Source: Polaribacter batillariae
GTDB lineage: Bacteria; Bacteroidota; Bacteroidia; Flavobacteriales; Flavobacteriaceae
Assembly (NCBI RefSeq): GCF_017498485.1
Contig: NZ_CP071795.1
Span: forward strand, 2,170,001-2,234,000
Reading direction: 5' to 3'
Length of the DNA stretch: 64,000 nt
The notes beneath the pieces are model-generated. The model was not told where the DNA came from. It did not search any database and was given only the letters and a program-made list of their open reading frames with translations. A program made the translations under genes and the position numbers. This document shows positions 52,563-61,302 of the stretch, one piece after another (the stretch's first letter is position 1; the number at the start of each line of letters is the position of its first letter).

Positions 52563-54860
52563 ATGAAAAGATTTTCTACCATTGTTTCTGTTCTTATTAT
52601 TTTGGGGGTTATTTATTGGAGTTTTTCTGATGCAAAACCTTCTTTAGAAAGCAATACCACTAATGTTATAACAGATTTTTCTATCGACAATGCACTTCTT
52701 CATTTAAAAAACATTAGTAAAAAAGCACATTTTGTGGGTACTCAAGAGCATCAAAAAGTGCAAAATTACATTAAAAACGAACTTACCAAACTGGGTTTAG
52801 AAACCAAAATTGAAACGCAAACAGCCGTTAACACCAAGTGGTTTGCAGCCACAACTACCCAAAATATTATGGCGCGTTTAAAAGGTTCTGGAAACGGAAA
52901 AGCACTGCTATTATTAACGCATTACGATTCGGATCCACATTCTTCTTTAGGTGCAAGTGATGCTGGCTCTGGAGTGGCGACCATTTTAGAAGGAGTTAGA
53001 GCTTTTTTAGCGAAAAACAAAACACCCAAAAACGATATTATTATTTTAATTTCTGATGCTGAAGAATTAGGTTTGCTAGGAGCAAAAGCTTTCGTAAACC
53101 AACATCATTGGGCCAAAGATGTTGGTTTGGTTTTAAATTTTGAAGCCAGAGGTAGTGGAGGACCTTCTTATATGCTAATGGAAACCAATGGAAAAAACAG
53201 CAAGTTATTATCGGAATTTATTGCAGCAAAACCAAATTACCCAGCAGCAAACTCGTTAATGTATGCTATTTATAAAAAATTGCCAAACGATACAGATTTA
53301 ACTGTTTTTAGAGAAGATGCCAATATAAACGGATTTAATTTTGCGTTTGTTGGCGACCATTTCGATTACCATACAACACAAGATTCTTACGAACGTTTAA
53401 ACAGAGAAACCCTTTTACATCAGGCAGATTATTTTACAACTACTTTAAATTATTTTTCGAATTCTGATTTAACAAACTTAAATTCTGATGAAGATTTTGT
53501 GTACGTAAATTTTCCTTTCACAAAGTTAATAAGCTACCCTTTTTCTTGGATAATACCCATGTTAATTATTGCATTAATACTATTTATAACCTTACTTTTT
53601 TTCGGATTTTTATTCAATAAAATAACTCTAAAAGGCATTCTAAAAGGATTTGTTTTCTTTTTAGTTTCGTTAATTTTATGTGGTGGAATTTCTTTCGGGT
53701 TGTGGAAATTATTATTGATTATTCACCCACATTATACAGATATTTTACATGGTTTTACCTATAATGGATACACCTATATTCTTGCTTTTACATTTTTAAA
53801 TTTGTGGTTGCTTTTCACAATTTACAAAAGAGCTTCAAAAGAAGAAAAAACAACAAATTTGTTAATTGCACCCATTTTTATTTGGTTGCTTATTAACTTT
53901 TTAATTGGTGTTTATTTAAAAGGAGCTAGTTTTTTTATAATTCCTGTTTTTTCTGGATTGCTAATCTTAGCCATTGCTATTTTCTTAAATTTAGAAGATA
54001 AATCGAAACGAATTTTATTTACCATTTTATCTATACCAACTATTTATATTTTTGCTCCTTGGGTAAAAATATTTCCTGTTGGTTTGGGATTAAAAATACT
54101 GTTTCTTAGTGCTATTTTTATAGTATTGATTTTTGGTTTGATGCTTCTTACATTTCATCAAAAAAAATCGTTTTGGACACAAAAATGGTCTGGAGTTTTA
54201 GCCATCTTATTTTTTGGAATTGCAACTTACAATAGCGACTTTTCTATAGATAATAAAAAACCCAACAGTTTGGTTTATATCGAAAATTCAGATGCTAAAA
54301 CAGCCTACTTTGGCACCTACAATAATACTTTAGACAGTTATACCAAACAAATTTTTAAAGACAATTTTGTAAAAGGAAGCATCGAAAATGCAGAAACAAA
54401 CAGCAAATACAATACCCGTTTTAAATTTCATAAAAAAACAGCTTTTAAGAATATTTCAAGTGCAAAAATTAGTATCGAACTAGATACCATTATTAATTCG
54501 AAAAGATTTTTAGAGTTGGTCGTTATTCCTAATAGAAAAATTAATAAAATAGAATTTCTTACCAAAACTGCCCTAAAAATTCAGCAATTTAAAGTAAACG
54601 ATGTTTTGGTAAATAATGGCAAATCTTATAAAGTTAAAAACGGCACTTTTTTAACGTATTATTTAGCAAAACAAGACAAAGAGGTTGTGCTTTCTTTTGT
54701 AGTAAATGCAACCGAAAAATTAGAGCTAATTGTTAACGAAATTTCTAACGATTTACTTACCAATAAAAACTTTAATATAAAGCCAAGAACCGAAGAAATG
54801 ATGCCAATGCCCTTTGTTACCAATGATGCCATTATTATTACCAAAAGATTAAAATTGTAA
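52563..54860 (+). CDS. M28-family metallopeptidase with membrane domain
   Basis: The product has 765 residues. A signal anchor is at 5-22. The peptidase domain has the M28 zinc ligands: ALLLLTHYDSDPHSSLGASD (His, Asp), DAEELGLLGAKAF (Glu pair), NFEARGSGG and GDHFDYHTTQD (His). From about 320 to 560 there are eight or so membrane segments, followed by a periplasmic C-terminal beta domain. This is the ER metallopeptidase-like (Fxna/ERMP1-type) architecture, here on a bacterial inner membrane. It probably acts as an aminopeptidase. A TACTTTTA box 22 bases upstream may be its promoter. Confidence 0.88.
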   Translation: MKRFSTIVSVLIILGVIYWSFSDAKPSLESNTTNVITDFSIDNALLHLKNISKKAHFVGTQEHQKVQNYIKNELTKLGLETKIETQTAVNTKWFAATTTQNIMARLKGSGNGKALLLLTHYDSDPHSSLGASDAGSGVATILEGVRAFLAKNKTPKNDIIILISDAEELGLLGAKAFVNQHHWAKDVGLVLNFEARGSGGPSYMLMETNGKNSKLLSEFIAAKPNYPAANSLMYAIYKKLPNDTDLTVFREDANINGFNFAFVGDHFDYHTTQDSYERLNRETLLHQADYFTTTLNYFSNSDLTNLNSDEDFVYVNFPFTKLISYPFSWIIPMLIIALILFITLLFFGFLFNKITLKGILKGFVFFLVSLILCGGISFGLWKLLLIIHPHYTDILHGFTYNGYTYILAFTFLNLWLLFTIYKRASKEEKTTNLLIAPIFIWLLINFLIGVYLKGASFFIIPVFSGLLILAIAIFLNLEDKSKRILFTILSIPTIYIFAPWVKIFPVGLGLKILFLSAIFIVLIFGLMLLTFHQKKSFWTQKWSGVLAILFFGIATYNSDFSIDNKKPNSLVYIENSDAKTAYFGTYNNTLDSYTKQIFKDNFVKGSIENAETNSKYNTRFKFHKKTAFKNISSAKISIELDTIINSKRFLELVVIPNRKINKIEFLTKTALKIQQFKVNDVLVNNGKSYKVKNGTFLTYYLAKQDKEVVLSFVVNATEKLELIVNEISNDLLTNKNFNIKPRTEEMMPMPFVTNDAIIITKRLKL

Positions 54861-54908
54861 ATAATAATTGGTGTAAATAGGGCTCGAACTTCTTAAAAAA
54901 AATCTTGG

Positions 54909-54941
54909 TTTGTAAAAATAATTTTTTAAAAGCTATTTTTG
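54909..54941 (+). promoter_or_regulatory. Consensus Bacteroidota promoter for the ABC gene
   Basis: TTTG (54909-54912) and TATTTTTG (54934-54941) are separated by 21 bases and match the TTTG...TAnnTTTG consensus. The ATG is at 54946, so the predicted start of transcription falls at or next to it, implying a leaderless transcript. Confidence 0.55.
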
Positions 54942-54945
54942 TTGC

Positions 54946-55875
54946 ATGCTAAAAGTTAAACATATTTCTTTCGGTTATACAAAAAACAAAACCGTTTTAG
55001 AGAATTTCAACTTCACCTTAAAAGAAGGAGAACATTTGTGCATTATGGGCGAAAGTGGTTGTGGAAAATCGACACTTTTAAAAATAATTTATGGGCTGTT
55101 AGATTTACAAAAAGGAACTATTTTTTGGAAAGAAAACCAGGTTTTAGGACCAAAAAAATATTTAGTGCCAGGAATGGATTTTTTTAAATACGTAGCACAA
55201 GATTTCGATCTAATGCCTTACATTTCTGTGTCCGAAAATATCAAAAAACATTTGTCTCGTTTTTATCCAGAAGAAAGCGAAAAAAGAACACAAGAATTAC
55301 TGGAAGTTATCGAGATGAAAGCTTTTGAAAACACAAAGGTTAAAAATTTAAGTGGCGGGCAAAAACAACGTGTCGCCATTGCAAGAGCGCTCGCAAAAGA
55401 GCCAGAATTGTTGTTGTTAGACGAACCTTTTGGGCAGATAGACAACTTTAAAAAAAACTCTTTAAGAAGACGTTTATTTGCTTATTTAAAAGAAAAAAAC
55501 ATTGCTTGTATTGTGGCAACTCACGATAAAAACGACGCACTTTCTTTTGCGGATAGATTAATTGTAATTCGTCATCAAAAAATAATTGCCAACGATTCTC
55601 CAAAAGAAATTTACCACAATCCGAAAAAAAAATACATTGCAGCTTTGTTTGATGATGTAAACGAAATTACAATCGACGGAAAAACACATCTATTCTATCC
55701 ACATCAAATTAAAATTGTAGAAAATTCCGACAAAAAAGCCATCGTTCTCAATGCTTATTTTAAAGGTGCTTATTGGCTAATTGAAGCTGATTTTAAAAAC
55801 ACGACTATCTATTTTAATAGTGTTAAACCTTTTAATAATAAAAAAGAAGTAGCACTATCTTTTTTAGATAAATAA
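54946..55875 (+). CDS. ABC transporter ATP-binding protein
   Basis: The product has 309 residues. Walker A is GESGCGKSTLL near residue 37, the signature is NLSGGQKQRVAIARAL near 130, Walker B is LLLLDEPFG near 155, and the switch His is in VATHDKNDAL near 188. The C-terminal 80 residues form a TOBE-like extension (DDVNEITIDGKTHLFYP), as in polyamine, iron or sulfate importers (PotA/FbpC type). No permease gene is next to it, so the substrate cannot be stated. It is followed by a gene cassette-like site. Confidence 0.9.
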   Translation: MLKVKHISFGYTKNKTVLENFNFTLKEGEHLCIMGESGCGKSTLLKIIYGLLDLQKGTIFWKENQVLGPKKYLVPGMDFFKYVAQDFDLMPYISVSENIKKHLSRFYPEESEKRTQELLEVIEMKAFENTKVKNLSGGQKQRVAIARALAKEPELLLLDEPFGQIDNFKKNSLRRRLFAYLKEKNIACIVATHDKNDALSFADRLIVIRHQKIIANDSPKEIYHNPKKKYIAALFDDVNEITIDGKTHLFYPHQIKIVENSDKKAIVLNAYFKGAYWLIEADFKNTTIYFNSVKPFNNKKEVALSFLDK

Positions 55876-55926
55876 GAGCCCTAAAAAGTTTAGTTTGATT
55901 CTAATTTTTTTTTTAAACACCTTTCG

Positions 55927-55981
55927 CTAACTTCGTATATAAAAGAATTAAAACTTGGTCATATACGAAAATACGTTGTGC
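55927..55981 (+). repeat. attC-like site before the restriction-modification gene
   Basis: GCTAAC is followed by TTCGTATAT, a 20-base loop, and ATATACGAA, then GTTGTGC at 55975-55981. The 9-bp stem is perfect. GTTGTGC opens the cassette that carries the next gene; its counterpart near that gene's end is AAGCAC at 58539-58544, a partial match only. Confidence 0.4.
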
Positions 55982-56073
55982 TTCATGCGGAAAAAACAAA
56001 GTTACATAAAATAATGAAATAGGATTCCATTTTATTAACTTTGCAAAAACAGCAAAAAACAGATAAAAACTAT

Positions 56074-58539
56074 ATGCGAGCATACAATAATGAAGAAGAA
56101 GTAAAAATTCATTTAGTCCTTCCTTGGTTAGAAAAATTAGGATATAAGAGGGAATATATGGAGTTTGAAAAAACTATCAAAATTAATGAAGGTCGCAAAA
56201 CAAAATCTATTTTTGCTGATATTGTTGTTTATACCGACAAAAAGCTAGAAACACCTCTAATAGTTGTAGATACTAAATCTCCGAGTGAAATACTTTCTAA
56301 AAATGGTAGAGACCAAGTTATAAGCTATGCAAGATTATTACCTAAAATTGCTCCGATAGCCATTTTAACAAATGGAAATAGTTCGCAAGTTTATCAAACT
56401 TTAGATAAATCAAGAATAAAAGAACTACCAAAAAGAAAAGATTTACTGTCAGATTTTGTTGGTGCTGTATTAAGTAAGAATATTCAAGACGTTTTAAGGC
56501 AGGAAGCTGCTAAAGAATTGTTTACAATTGATGATGTTTCTACTTTTAAAGATTTACTAAAAAAATGCCATAATATCATTAGAAATAATGAAGGATATGA
56601 CCCCATACAAGCATTTGATGAATTATCGAAGATTCTATTTGCTAAAATGTATGAAGAACAATATAACAAAGATTCAAATAGATTTACTTCAGAGATATAT
56701 GACAGGACTTTAAAGGAATTAAATGTAAATATTGTTCAGCAGCAATTTAGTGAAATTCAAAAAGTAAAAGGCTTTAGAGATTTATTTCCTGAAAACACAA
56801 CCATAAAACTTAAAGATAGAACAATAAAAGACATTGTTGCCATATTTGAAAGTTATGATTTAACTCTGACTAATTTTGACGTTAAAGGCGAAGCATTTGA
56901 ATATTTTTTAGGCGACACTTTTACTGGAGGTCTTGGAGAATATTTTACTCCTAGAAATGTTGTTGAATTTATTGTTGAATCCATTTCACCCAAAATTGGA
57001 GAAAGAATTGTTGACCCATTTTGCGGAACAGGTGGTTTTTTAATTTACGCTTTTGAAAAGATAAGCGAAAAAATTAGGTTAAATGATTTCTCTGACGAAG
57101 AAAAATCAAAATGGAAAAAGGTTTTATCAGACAAATCTCTTTACGGAACGGATTGGAAAGCAAGAACTGCCCAAGCTTGTAAAATGAATATGATTGTTCA
57201 TGGAGATGGTAACACAGGTGTTTTCCAACATGATGGTTTTAAAAATGTTGAGGATAAAATTGTAGAAGAAAAATTTGATATTTGCTTTACAAACCCTCCT
57301 TTTGGTGCAAATGAAACAGACTCTGAAATTCTTAATTCATTTGTATTAGGAGATGGTCGTAATTCACAAGCTAGAGAAATTTTAGCAATTGAAAGGTGTC
57401 TAAATTTAGTAAAAAAAGAAACTGGAATTGTTGCTTTTGTATTACCAGATGGAATCTTAAATGGCGATAGAAATTCATATGTTCGAGAATATATTCAAAG
57501 AGAAGCAAAAGTTCTAGCTGTCATCGGTCTAAATAAAGAAACCTTTCAAGGTTATAGTACATCAGTTAAAACTTCTGTAGTTATTTTACAGAGAAAGAAA
57601 GAACCAAATGAAGAGATTTCTAAAGAAATTTTCATGGCAGTATGCACAAATACTGGTTATGCTCCAACTGGTTTACAAGTAACAGGAAATCAGTTGCCCG
57701 ATATTTTATTTGACTTTAAGAATTATCGTAAAGATGGGAATAATGACCCTATTTTTAAATACACAAAAATTGTTCATATTAATAGCCTTACTTCTCGATT
57801 AGATGCAGAAAGATATATTCCCATTGAAGAAGAATTTAATTTTGAGAAACCAAGTGTAGTATCTGAAAATCTCTTTCATGAAATAAATATATTATCTAAA
57901 GAAATCACAAGCATCCAAAAATCTATGCAAAAATCTTTTGAGAAAAAAGATTTTGATTTCTTTAAAGCTGAAAAATTATTCTCTCCTGTAACTAATAAAA
58001 TTTCTATTAAATCGGACCAAGAATATGTGCGTTTAGGAATTAGTGGAAAAGGTAATGGAGTATTTAAAAAAGACCCTGTCAATGGTTCTGAAATAAAAGC
58101 TTCCAAATTAAATCAAGTAAAATCTGGATGGTTTGTATATAGTCGTCTGTTTGCTCACAACGGTTCATTTTCTTTTATCACTAACGAAACTGCTGGAGGA
58201 GTTTTTTCGGGAGAATTTCCGACGTTTGAATTACAATTTGATAAATATGAAAAAGAAGATTTATTAGAATATTTATCTTTTTATTTTGTTAGCCCACAAA
58301 TTATTTCTCTAATCAACCGACTTACAACAGGTTCAACAAAAGAAAGTAGAGCAAGATTTAAAGAAGCTCAATTTTTGAATTTATATGCTCCCATACCTAA
58401 AAAAGAAGAAGATTTTCTTGAAATCGTTAGCGCAATTAGACAAATTAATCAGTTTAAAAAGGATATTATAAACCTTTATGAAAGACTAGATGATTTACCT
58501 ATTTCTTATAGAGCTACGTTTCCGATTTATGAAAAATAA
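56074..58539 (+). CDS. Single-chain restriction-modification protein (nuclease-methylase-specificity)
   Basis: From ATG 56074 the product has 821 residues; a TTG 11 codons earlier is in frame. The N-terminal 110 residues match the HsdR_N nuclease region (KSIFADIVVYTDKK and LIVVDTKSPSEIL with the PD-DxK-type residues). The central part is an N6-adenine methylase: DPFCGTGGFLIYAF (SAM binding) near residue 313 and DICFTNPPFGAN (NPPF) near 407. The last 250 residues resemble one target-recognition half of HsdS, with a coiled helix (NILSKEITSIQKSMQ). The order is that of Type IIG/Type ISP-like fusions. It could cut and methylate on its own. It appears to be carried as a cassette. Confidence 0.85.
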   Translation: MRAYNNEEEVKIHLVLPWLEKLGYKREYMEFEKTIKINEGRKTKSIFADIVVYTDKKLETPLIVVDTKSPSEILSKNGRDQVISYARLLPKIAPIAILTNGNSSQVYQTLDKSRIKELPKRKDLLSDFVGAVLSKNIQDVLRQEAAKELFTIDDVSTFKDLLKKCHNIIRNNEGYDPIQAFDELSKILFAKMYEEQYNKDSNRFTSEIYDRTLKELNVNIVQQQFSEIQKVKGFRDLFPENTTIKLKDRTIKDIVAIFESYDLTLTNFDVKGEAFEYFLGDTFTGGLGEYFTPRNVVEFIVESISPKIGERIVDPFCGTGGFLIYAFEKISEKIRLNDFSDEEKSKWKKVLSDKSLYGTDWKARTAQACKMNMIVHGDGNTGVFQHDGFKNVEDKIVEEKFDICFTNPPFGANETDSEILNSFVLGDGRNSQAREILAIERCLNLVKKETGIVAFVLPDGILNGDRNSYVREYIQREAKVLAVIGLNKETFQGYSTSVKTSVVILQRKKEPNEEISKEIFMAVCTNTGYAPTGLQVTGNQLPDILFDFKNYRKDGNNDPIFKYTKIVHINSLTSRLDAERYIPIEEEFNFEKPSVVSENLFHEINILSKEITSIQKSMQKSFEKKDFDFFKAEKLFSPVTNKISIKSDQEYVRLGISGKGNGVFKKDPVNGSEIKASKLNQVKSGWFVYSRLFAHNGSFSFITNETAGGVFSGEFPTFELQFDKYEKEDLLEYLSFYFVSPQIISLINRLTTGSTKESRARFKEAQFLNLYAPIPKKEEDFLEIVSAIRQINQFKKDIINLYERLDDLPISYRATFPIYEK

Positions 58540-58540
58540 A

Positions 58541-58634
58541 GCACGAAATACCAACAAAGTATAAACTTTATTGTTGGCTTCCTACTTACTTGCGAAAAAC
58601 CTCGCAACAAACCATACACAAAACCGTAAGCAAA
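58541..58634 (+). repeat. attC-like site after the restriction-modification gene
   Basis: Starting 1 base after the stop, the site has GCACGAA (partial match to GCACAAC), a hairpin CCAACAA/TTGTTGG near 58550-58576, and a second hairpin TTGCGA/TCGCAA near 58592-58609. The nested palindromes resemble the sites at 1280 and 2028, but the outer pairing is weaker. Confidence 0.4.
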
Positions 58635-58638
58635 ATAT

Positions 58639-59088
58639 TCACAAAACCCGTTTAATTTTTACTGTTTTTCCATTAAAAATAACCTCATTGTTTTCTTGTT
58701 TTCCTAACAATAATTTTCCAATGGGCGAAGCAATAGAAATCGCAAAATATATATTGCCTGCAATTACTAATTGCCCTGCTGAAATGGATAGAAAATAATT
58801 GGCTTTGTCAGTGAAAATAATGCTTCCTAAATGTGCTTTTTTAGATTGTTTAGAAACATCAATTCTATTTAAAGTTTCCTTCATTTGAGAAATTCCTGCC
58901 AATTGCATACTGGCTTTTTCCATTTCTAACTGCAACATGGCACGACCCGTTTCGTGTTTATCGCCTGCAGAACTTTTTGTTTCAGATTGTAGTGCTTTTT
59001 GGTTCGAAGAAATTACTTCTTCTACATTCTGTAAACGCCTGTTTGCAAATGCTTCACATTGGTTATAAAGTGCTTGTTTTAAATTCAT
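58639..59088 (-). CDS. GreA/GreB C-terminal-domain protein in the ketosynthase cluster
   Basis: The product has 149 residues. Residues 1-75 form a helical coiled coil (AFANRRLQNVEEVISSNQKA, GDKHETGRAMLQLEMEKA). Residues 85-149 match the GreA/GreB FKBP-like domain (LGSIIFTDKANYFLSISAG, SPIGKLLLGKQENNEV). Flavobacterial homologues are often labelled 3-oxoacyl-ACP synthase because of their position, which the sequence does not support. It may bind RNA polymerase like other Gre proteins. It overlaps the PPTase gene by 26 bases. Confidence 0.8.
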   Translation of the reverse strand: MNLKQALYNQCEAFANRRLQNVEEVISSNQKALQSETKSSAGDKHETGRAMLQLEMEKASMQLAGISQMKETLNRIDVSKQSKKAHLGSIIFTDKANYFLSISAGQLVIAGNIYFAISIASPIGKLLLGKQENNEVIFNGKTVKIKRVL

Positions 59089-59650
59089 TTTCTAAGGTAA
59101 ATGCAAAAGCTCCGTAATTTCCATGATGCGAAATTGAGCAAGATTGTGTGAGTTTTTTTCCTTTTTGATAAAAATTTGGAACCCCAATAATCGATTTTCT
59201 TTTTTTTATTTCTTGTAATGCAATACCAGTTTCTTCAGCAAGTTTTAGTTTAACATCACTATCAATTGTTTTTTGAAATCCAATATTAAAAAAGTTTACT
59301 ACTTTTTCTTGATGGTTTTTCGAAATTGTATGCAAATAAAATTCATTAAAAACAGTTGTTGTGTAAAATTTTATATCTTCAAAAACTACCATTCCTTCAT
59401 CCTTAGAAATTAAATTGCATTCGAATTTTTTGGGCGCAAAAAACCGTTTTTCAACCTTTTGGGTATAACATTTGTATGCAGCTTCTTTCATCGACCAAAA
59501 CTGCCAAACTTGTAAAAAAGAATCATTGACATTTAAAATAATTTCTTGTTCATTTTTAGTGAATTGCTTTTCTAAAAACCCTTTTCGTTGCCAATTATTT
59601 TTGGTTTTTGCCAAATTTAAATCAACAATATCGTTTCCAATATTAATCAT
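59063..59650 (-). CDS. 4'-phosphopantetheinyl transferase (Sfp/AcpS-type)
   Basis: The product has 195 residues. The signature motifs are GNDIVDL at residues 5-11 and WSMKEAAYK at 52-60, which bind Mg2+ and coenzyme A. It transfers the phosphopantetheine arm to the serine of an acyl carrier protein, here probably the ACP whose gene overlaps its start by 8 bases. A fragment of its 5' end is duplicated at 61254-62722. Belongs to a polyketide or aryl-polyene type cluster with the ketosynthase at 63026. Confidence 0.92.
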   Translation of the reverse strand: MINIGNDIVDLNLAKTKNNWQRKGFLEKQFTKNEQEIILNVNDSFLQVWQFWSMKEAAYKCYTQKVEKRFFAPKKFECNLISKDEGMVVFEDIKFYTTTVFNEFYLHTISKNHQEKVVNFFNIGFQKTIDSDVKLKLAEETGIALQEIKKRKSIIGVPNFYQKGKKLTQSCSISHHGNYGAFAFTLENEFKTSTL

Positions 59651-59894
59651 TTATTTTTTCTTGAATAACAGCCACAGTTGCTTTTACAGACAGCATTTTT
59701 TCCATAGCATCGTTATCGATTTCTATGCTAAACTCGTCTTCTACATCTAAAATAATATCTACCAAGTTTGCCGAATTTATCTCTAAATCGTTAATAAAAT
59801 CTGTTTCTTCAGACAGGTTTTTAAAACCTTCTTCGTTTTGAACATAAGGTTTTACGATGGTTGTTAGTTTTTTTATAATTTCTTCTTTTGTCAT
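59643..59894 (-). CDS. Acyl carrier protein, copy 1
   Basis: The product has 83 residues with the carrier serine at Ser41 in INDLEINSANLVDIILDVE. The usual DSL is replaced by NSAN, as in pigment or aryl-polyene type ACPs of flavobacteria. The start follows a break in identity with copy 2 exactly at the ATG. It differs from copy 2 (62715-62966) by two residues (FSIEIDND against FNIEIDNH). It would be activated by the overlapping PPTase and loaded by the ketosynthase. This copy is separated from the ketosynthase gene by the inserted YhcG cassette and an IS256. Confidence 0.93.
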   Translation of the reverse strand: MTKEEIIKKLTTIVKPYVQNEEGFKNLSEETDFINDLEINSANLVDIILDVEDEFSIEIDNDAMEKMLSVKATVAVIQEKIND

Positions 59895-59906
59895 AAGTTT
59901 TAAGTT

Positions 59907-59980
59907 TGTCTCCTTGAGCGCAGTCGAAAGGTTTTCGATTTTTACTTTCCAAATAGCTCTCGACTACACTCGAACTGACA
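59907..59980. repeat. Intergenic inverted repeat of the flavobacterial type
   Basis: The arms TTGAGCGCAGTCGAAAG and, reversed, TTCGAGTGTAGTCGAGAG, both beginning with TGTC, pair imperfectly across 74 bases. Repeats built on GAGCG-CAGTCGA are frequent between genes of flavobacteria. Here it marks the start of the inserted segment beside ACP copy 1. Confidence 0.6.
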
Positions 59981-60100
59981 TTTATATTTCTAATTACCGA
60001 AGTTAATTAATTTTCTATAAAAACACATTCTAAAAACGAGATGTTAGTCTTAGCTTGTCGAAGATATTTACTTTTTGTAATCATTCCTTTATAAAAAAGA

Positions 60101-60110
60101 GTTGCCCAAC
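60101..60110 (+). repeat. Cassette box GTTGCCCAAC before the YhcG gene
   Basis: GTTGCCCAAC is the reverse complement of GTTGGGCAAC at 61205-61214, just after the YhcG-type gene. The pair brackets the gene in the same way as the boxes at 462/1280 and 1403/2028. Confidence 0.5.
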
Positions 60111-60156
60111 ATAAAAACCGAAAACTCCGAAAACTACCCAGATTTTAATATTATCT

Positions 60157-61197
60157 TTGATTTTAAGAAATATAGGGAATAATGTTAATATAATTGTGAA
60201 ATCTGAATATCAAAATATACTTAACGATTTAATATCTATCGTTAAAAAAACCAAAACTCAAGTAGCTATTCAAGCGAATAGTTCTTTAACCATAATGTTT
60301 TGGCAAATTGGGAAACGAATTCAGTCTGATATTTTAGAAAATAGTAGAGCCGAATATGGTAAAGAAATTGTCGTTTCATTGTCACGAGAATTATCTAAAA
60401 ATTTCGGAAATAGTTTCAAAGAAAAAAATATTAGGAGAATGATTCAGTTTTCTGAAATATTTCCTGAACTTGAAAATGTCGTTACACTGTCGCGACATTT
60501 GTCTTGGTCGCACTTTTTAGTACTAATTCCTCTAAAAAACCAAAAAGCACGTTATTTCTATGCAAAAAATGTTTTTGAAAACTTAATAAGCGTTAGAGAA
60601 TTAAGAAAACAAATATCAAAAAAAGTTTACGAAAGAACTGAAAATGCAGACTTACAAATTTATAAAAGTGACGAGCTAGATAAGGGAATATTTAAAGACC
60701 CGTATTTACTTGACTTTCTTGATTTGAAAAACGGATATTTAGAGAATGATTTGGAAAGCGCTATTTTAAAAGAATTAGAATTATTTCTTTTAGAGTTAGG
60801 AAATGGATTTACTTTTGTAGAACGCCAAAAAAGAATGATTATTGACGAAGATGATTATTATTTAGACCTCTTATTTTATCATAGAAAATTAAAAAGGTTA
60901 GTTGCGATTGAACTAAAAATTGACAAGTTCAAAGCTAAATACAAAGGACAAATGGAATTGTATTTGAAATGGCTTGAAAAACACGAAAAACAAGAAGGAG
61001 AAAAAGCACCAATAGAAATTATATTATGTTCACAAACAAGTAAAGAACAAATTGAACTGTTAGAAATGCACAAAGATGGAATTATGGTAGCGGAATATTT
61101 AACTGAAGTTTTACCAAAAGAACAATTAGAAAAGAAATTACATCAAGCCATAATAAATGCAAAGGAACGAATTGAAAGAAATAAACTCAATGAATAA
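60157..61197 (+). CDS. YhcG/DUF1016-type PDDEXK nuclease
   Basis: The product has up to 346 residues. The start is uncertain: TTG at 60157 or GTG at 60196 (VKSEYQNILNDL). The N-terminal part has the YhcG winged-helix pattern (TIMFWQIGKRIQSDIL, RELSKNFGNSFKEKNIRRM, LSWSHFLVLI). The C-terminal nuclease has FVERQKRMIIDEDDYYLDLL followed by RLVAIELKIDKFKAKYKGQM, the D...ExK core of the PDDEXK fold. Such proteins accompany restriction systems and mobile defence loci. It lies between two copies of a 321-bp sequence and between cassette boxes, in the middle of the ketosynthase cluster. Confidence 0.88.
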   Translation: MILRNIGNNVNIIVKSEYQNILNDLISIVKKTKTQVAIQANSSLTIMFWQIGKRIQSDILENSRAEYGKEIVVSLSRELSKNFGNSFKEKNIRRMIQFSEIFPELENVVTLSRHLSWSHFLVLIPLKNQKARYFYAKNVFENLISVRELRKQISKKVYERTENADLQIYKSDELDKGIFKDPYLLDFLDLKNGYLENDLESAILKELELFLLELGNGFTFVERQKRMIIDEDDYYLDLLFYHRKLKRLVAIELKIDKFKAKYKGQMELYLKWLEKHEKQEGEKAPIEIILCSQTSKEQIELLEMHKDGIMVAEYLTEVLPKEQLEKKLHQAIINAKERIERNKLNE

Positions 61198-61204
61198 TTA
61201 CGAC

Positions 61205-61214
61205 GTTGGGCAAC
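61205..61214 (+). repeat. Cassette box GTTGGGCAAC after the YhcG gene
   Basis: The box lies 7 bases after the YhcG stop and pairs with 60101-60110. The sequence after it (ACCTCATCACATACTCC) should be the left arm of an attC-like site, but it is cut at 61254 by the start of the duplicated PPTase sequence. Confidence 0.5.
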
Positions 61215-61302
61215 ACCTCATCACATACTCCATTGCTAATTATAGCCTGCTTACAAAAACCCTTTTCGTTGCCAATTATTTTTGGTTTTTGCCAAATTTA
61301 AA

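Noticed and set aside
58639..59088. 3-oxoacyl-ACP synthase
   Set aside because: A common misannotation by neighbourhood. The protein is 149 residues with a GreA/GreB-like C-terminal domain and has no ketosynthase active site.
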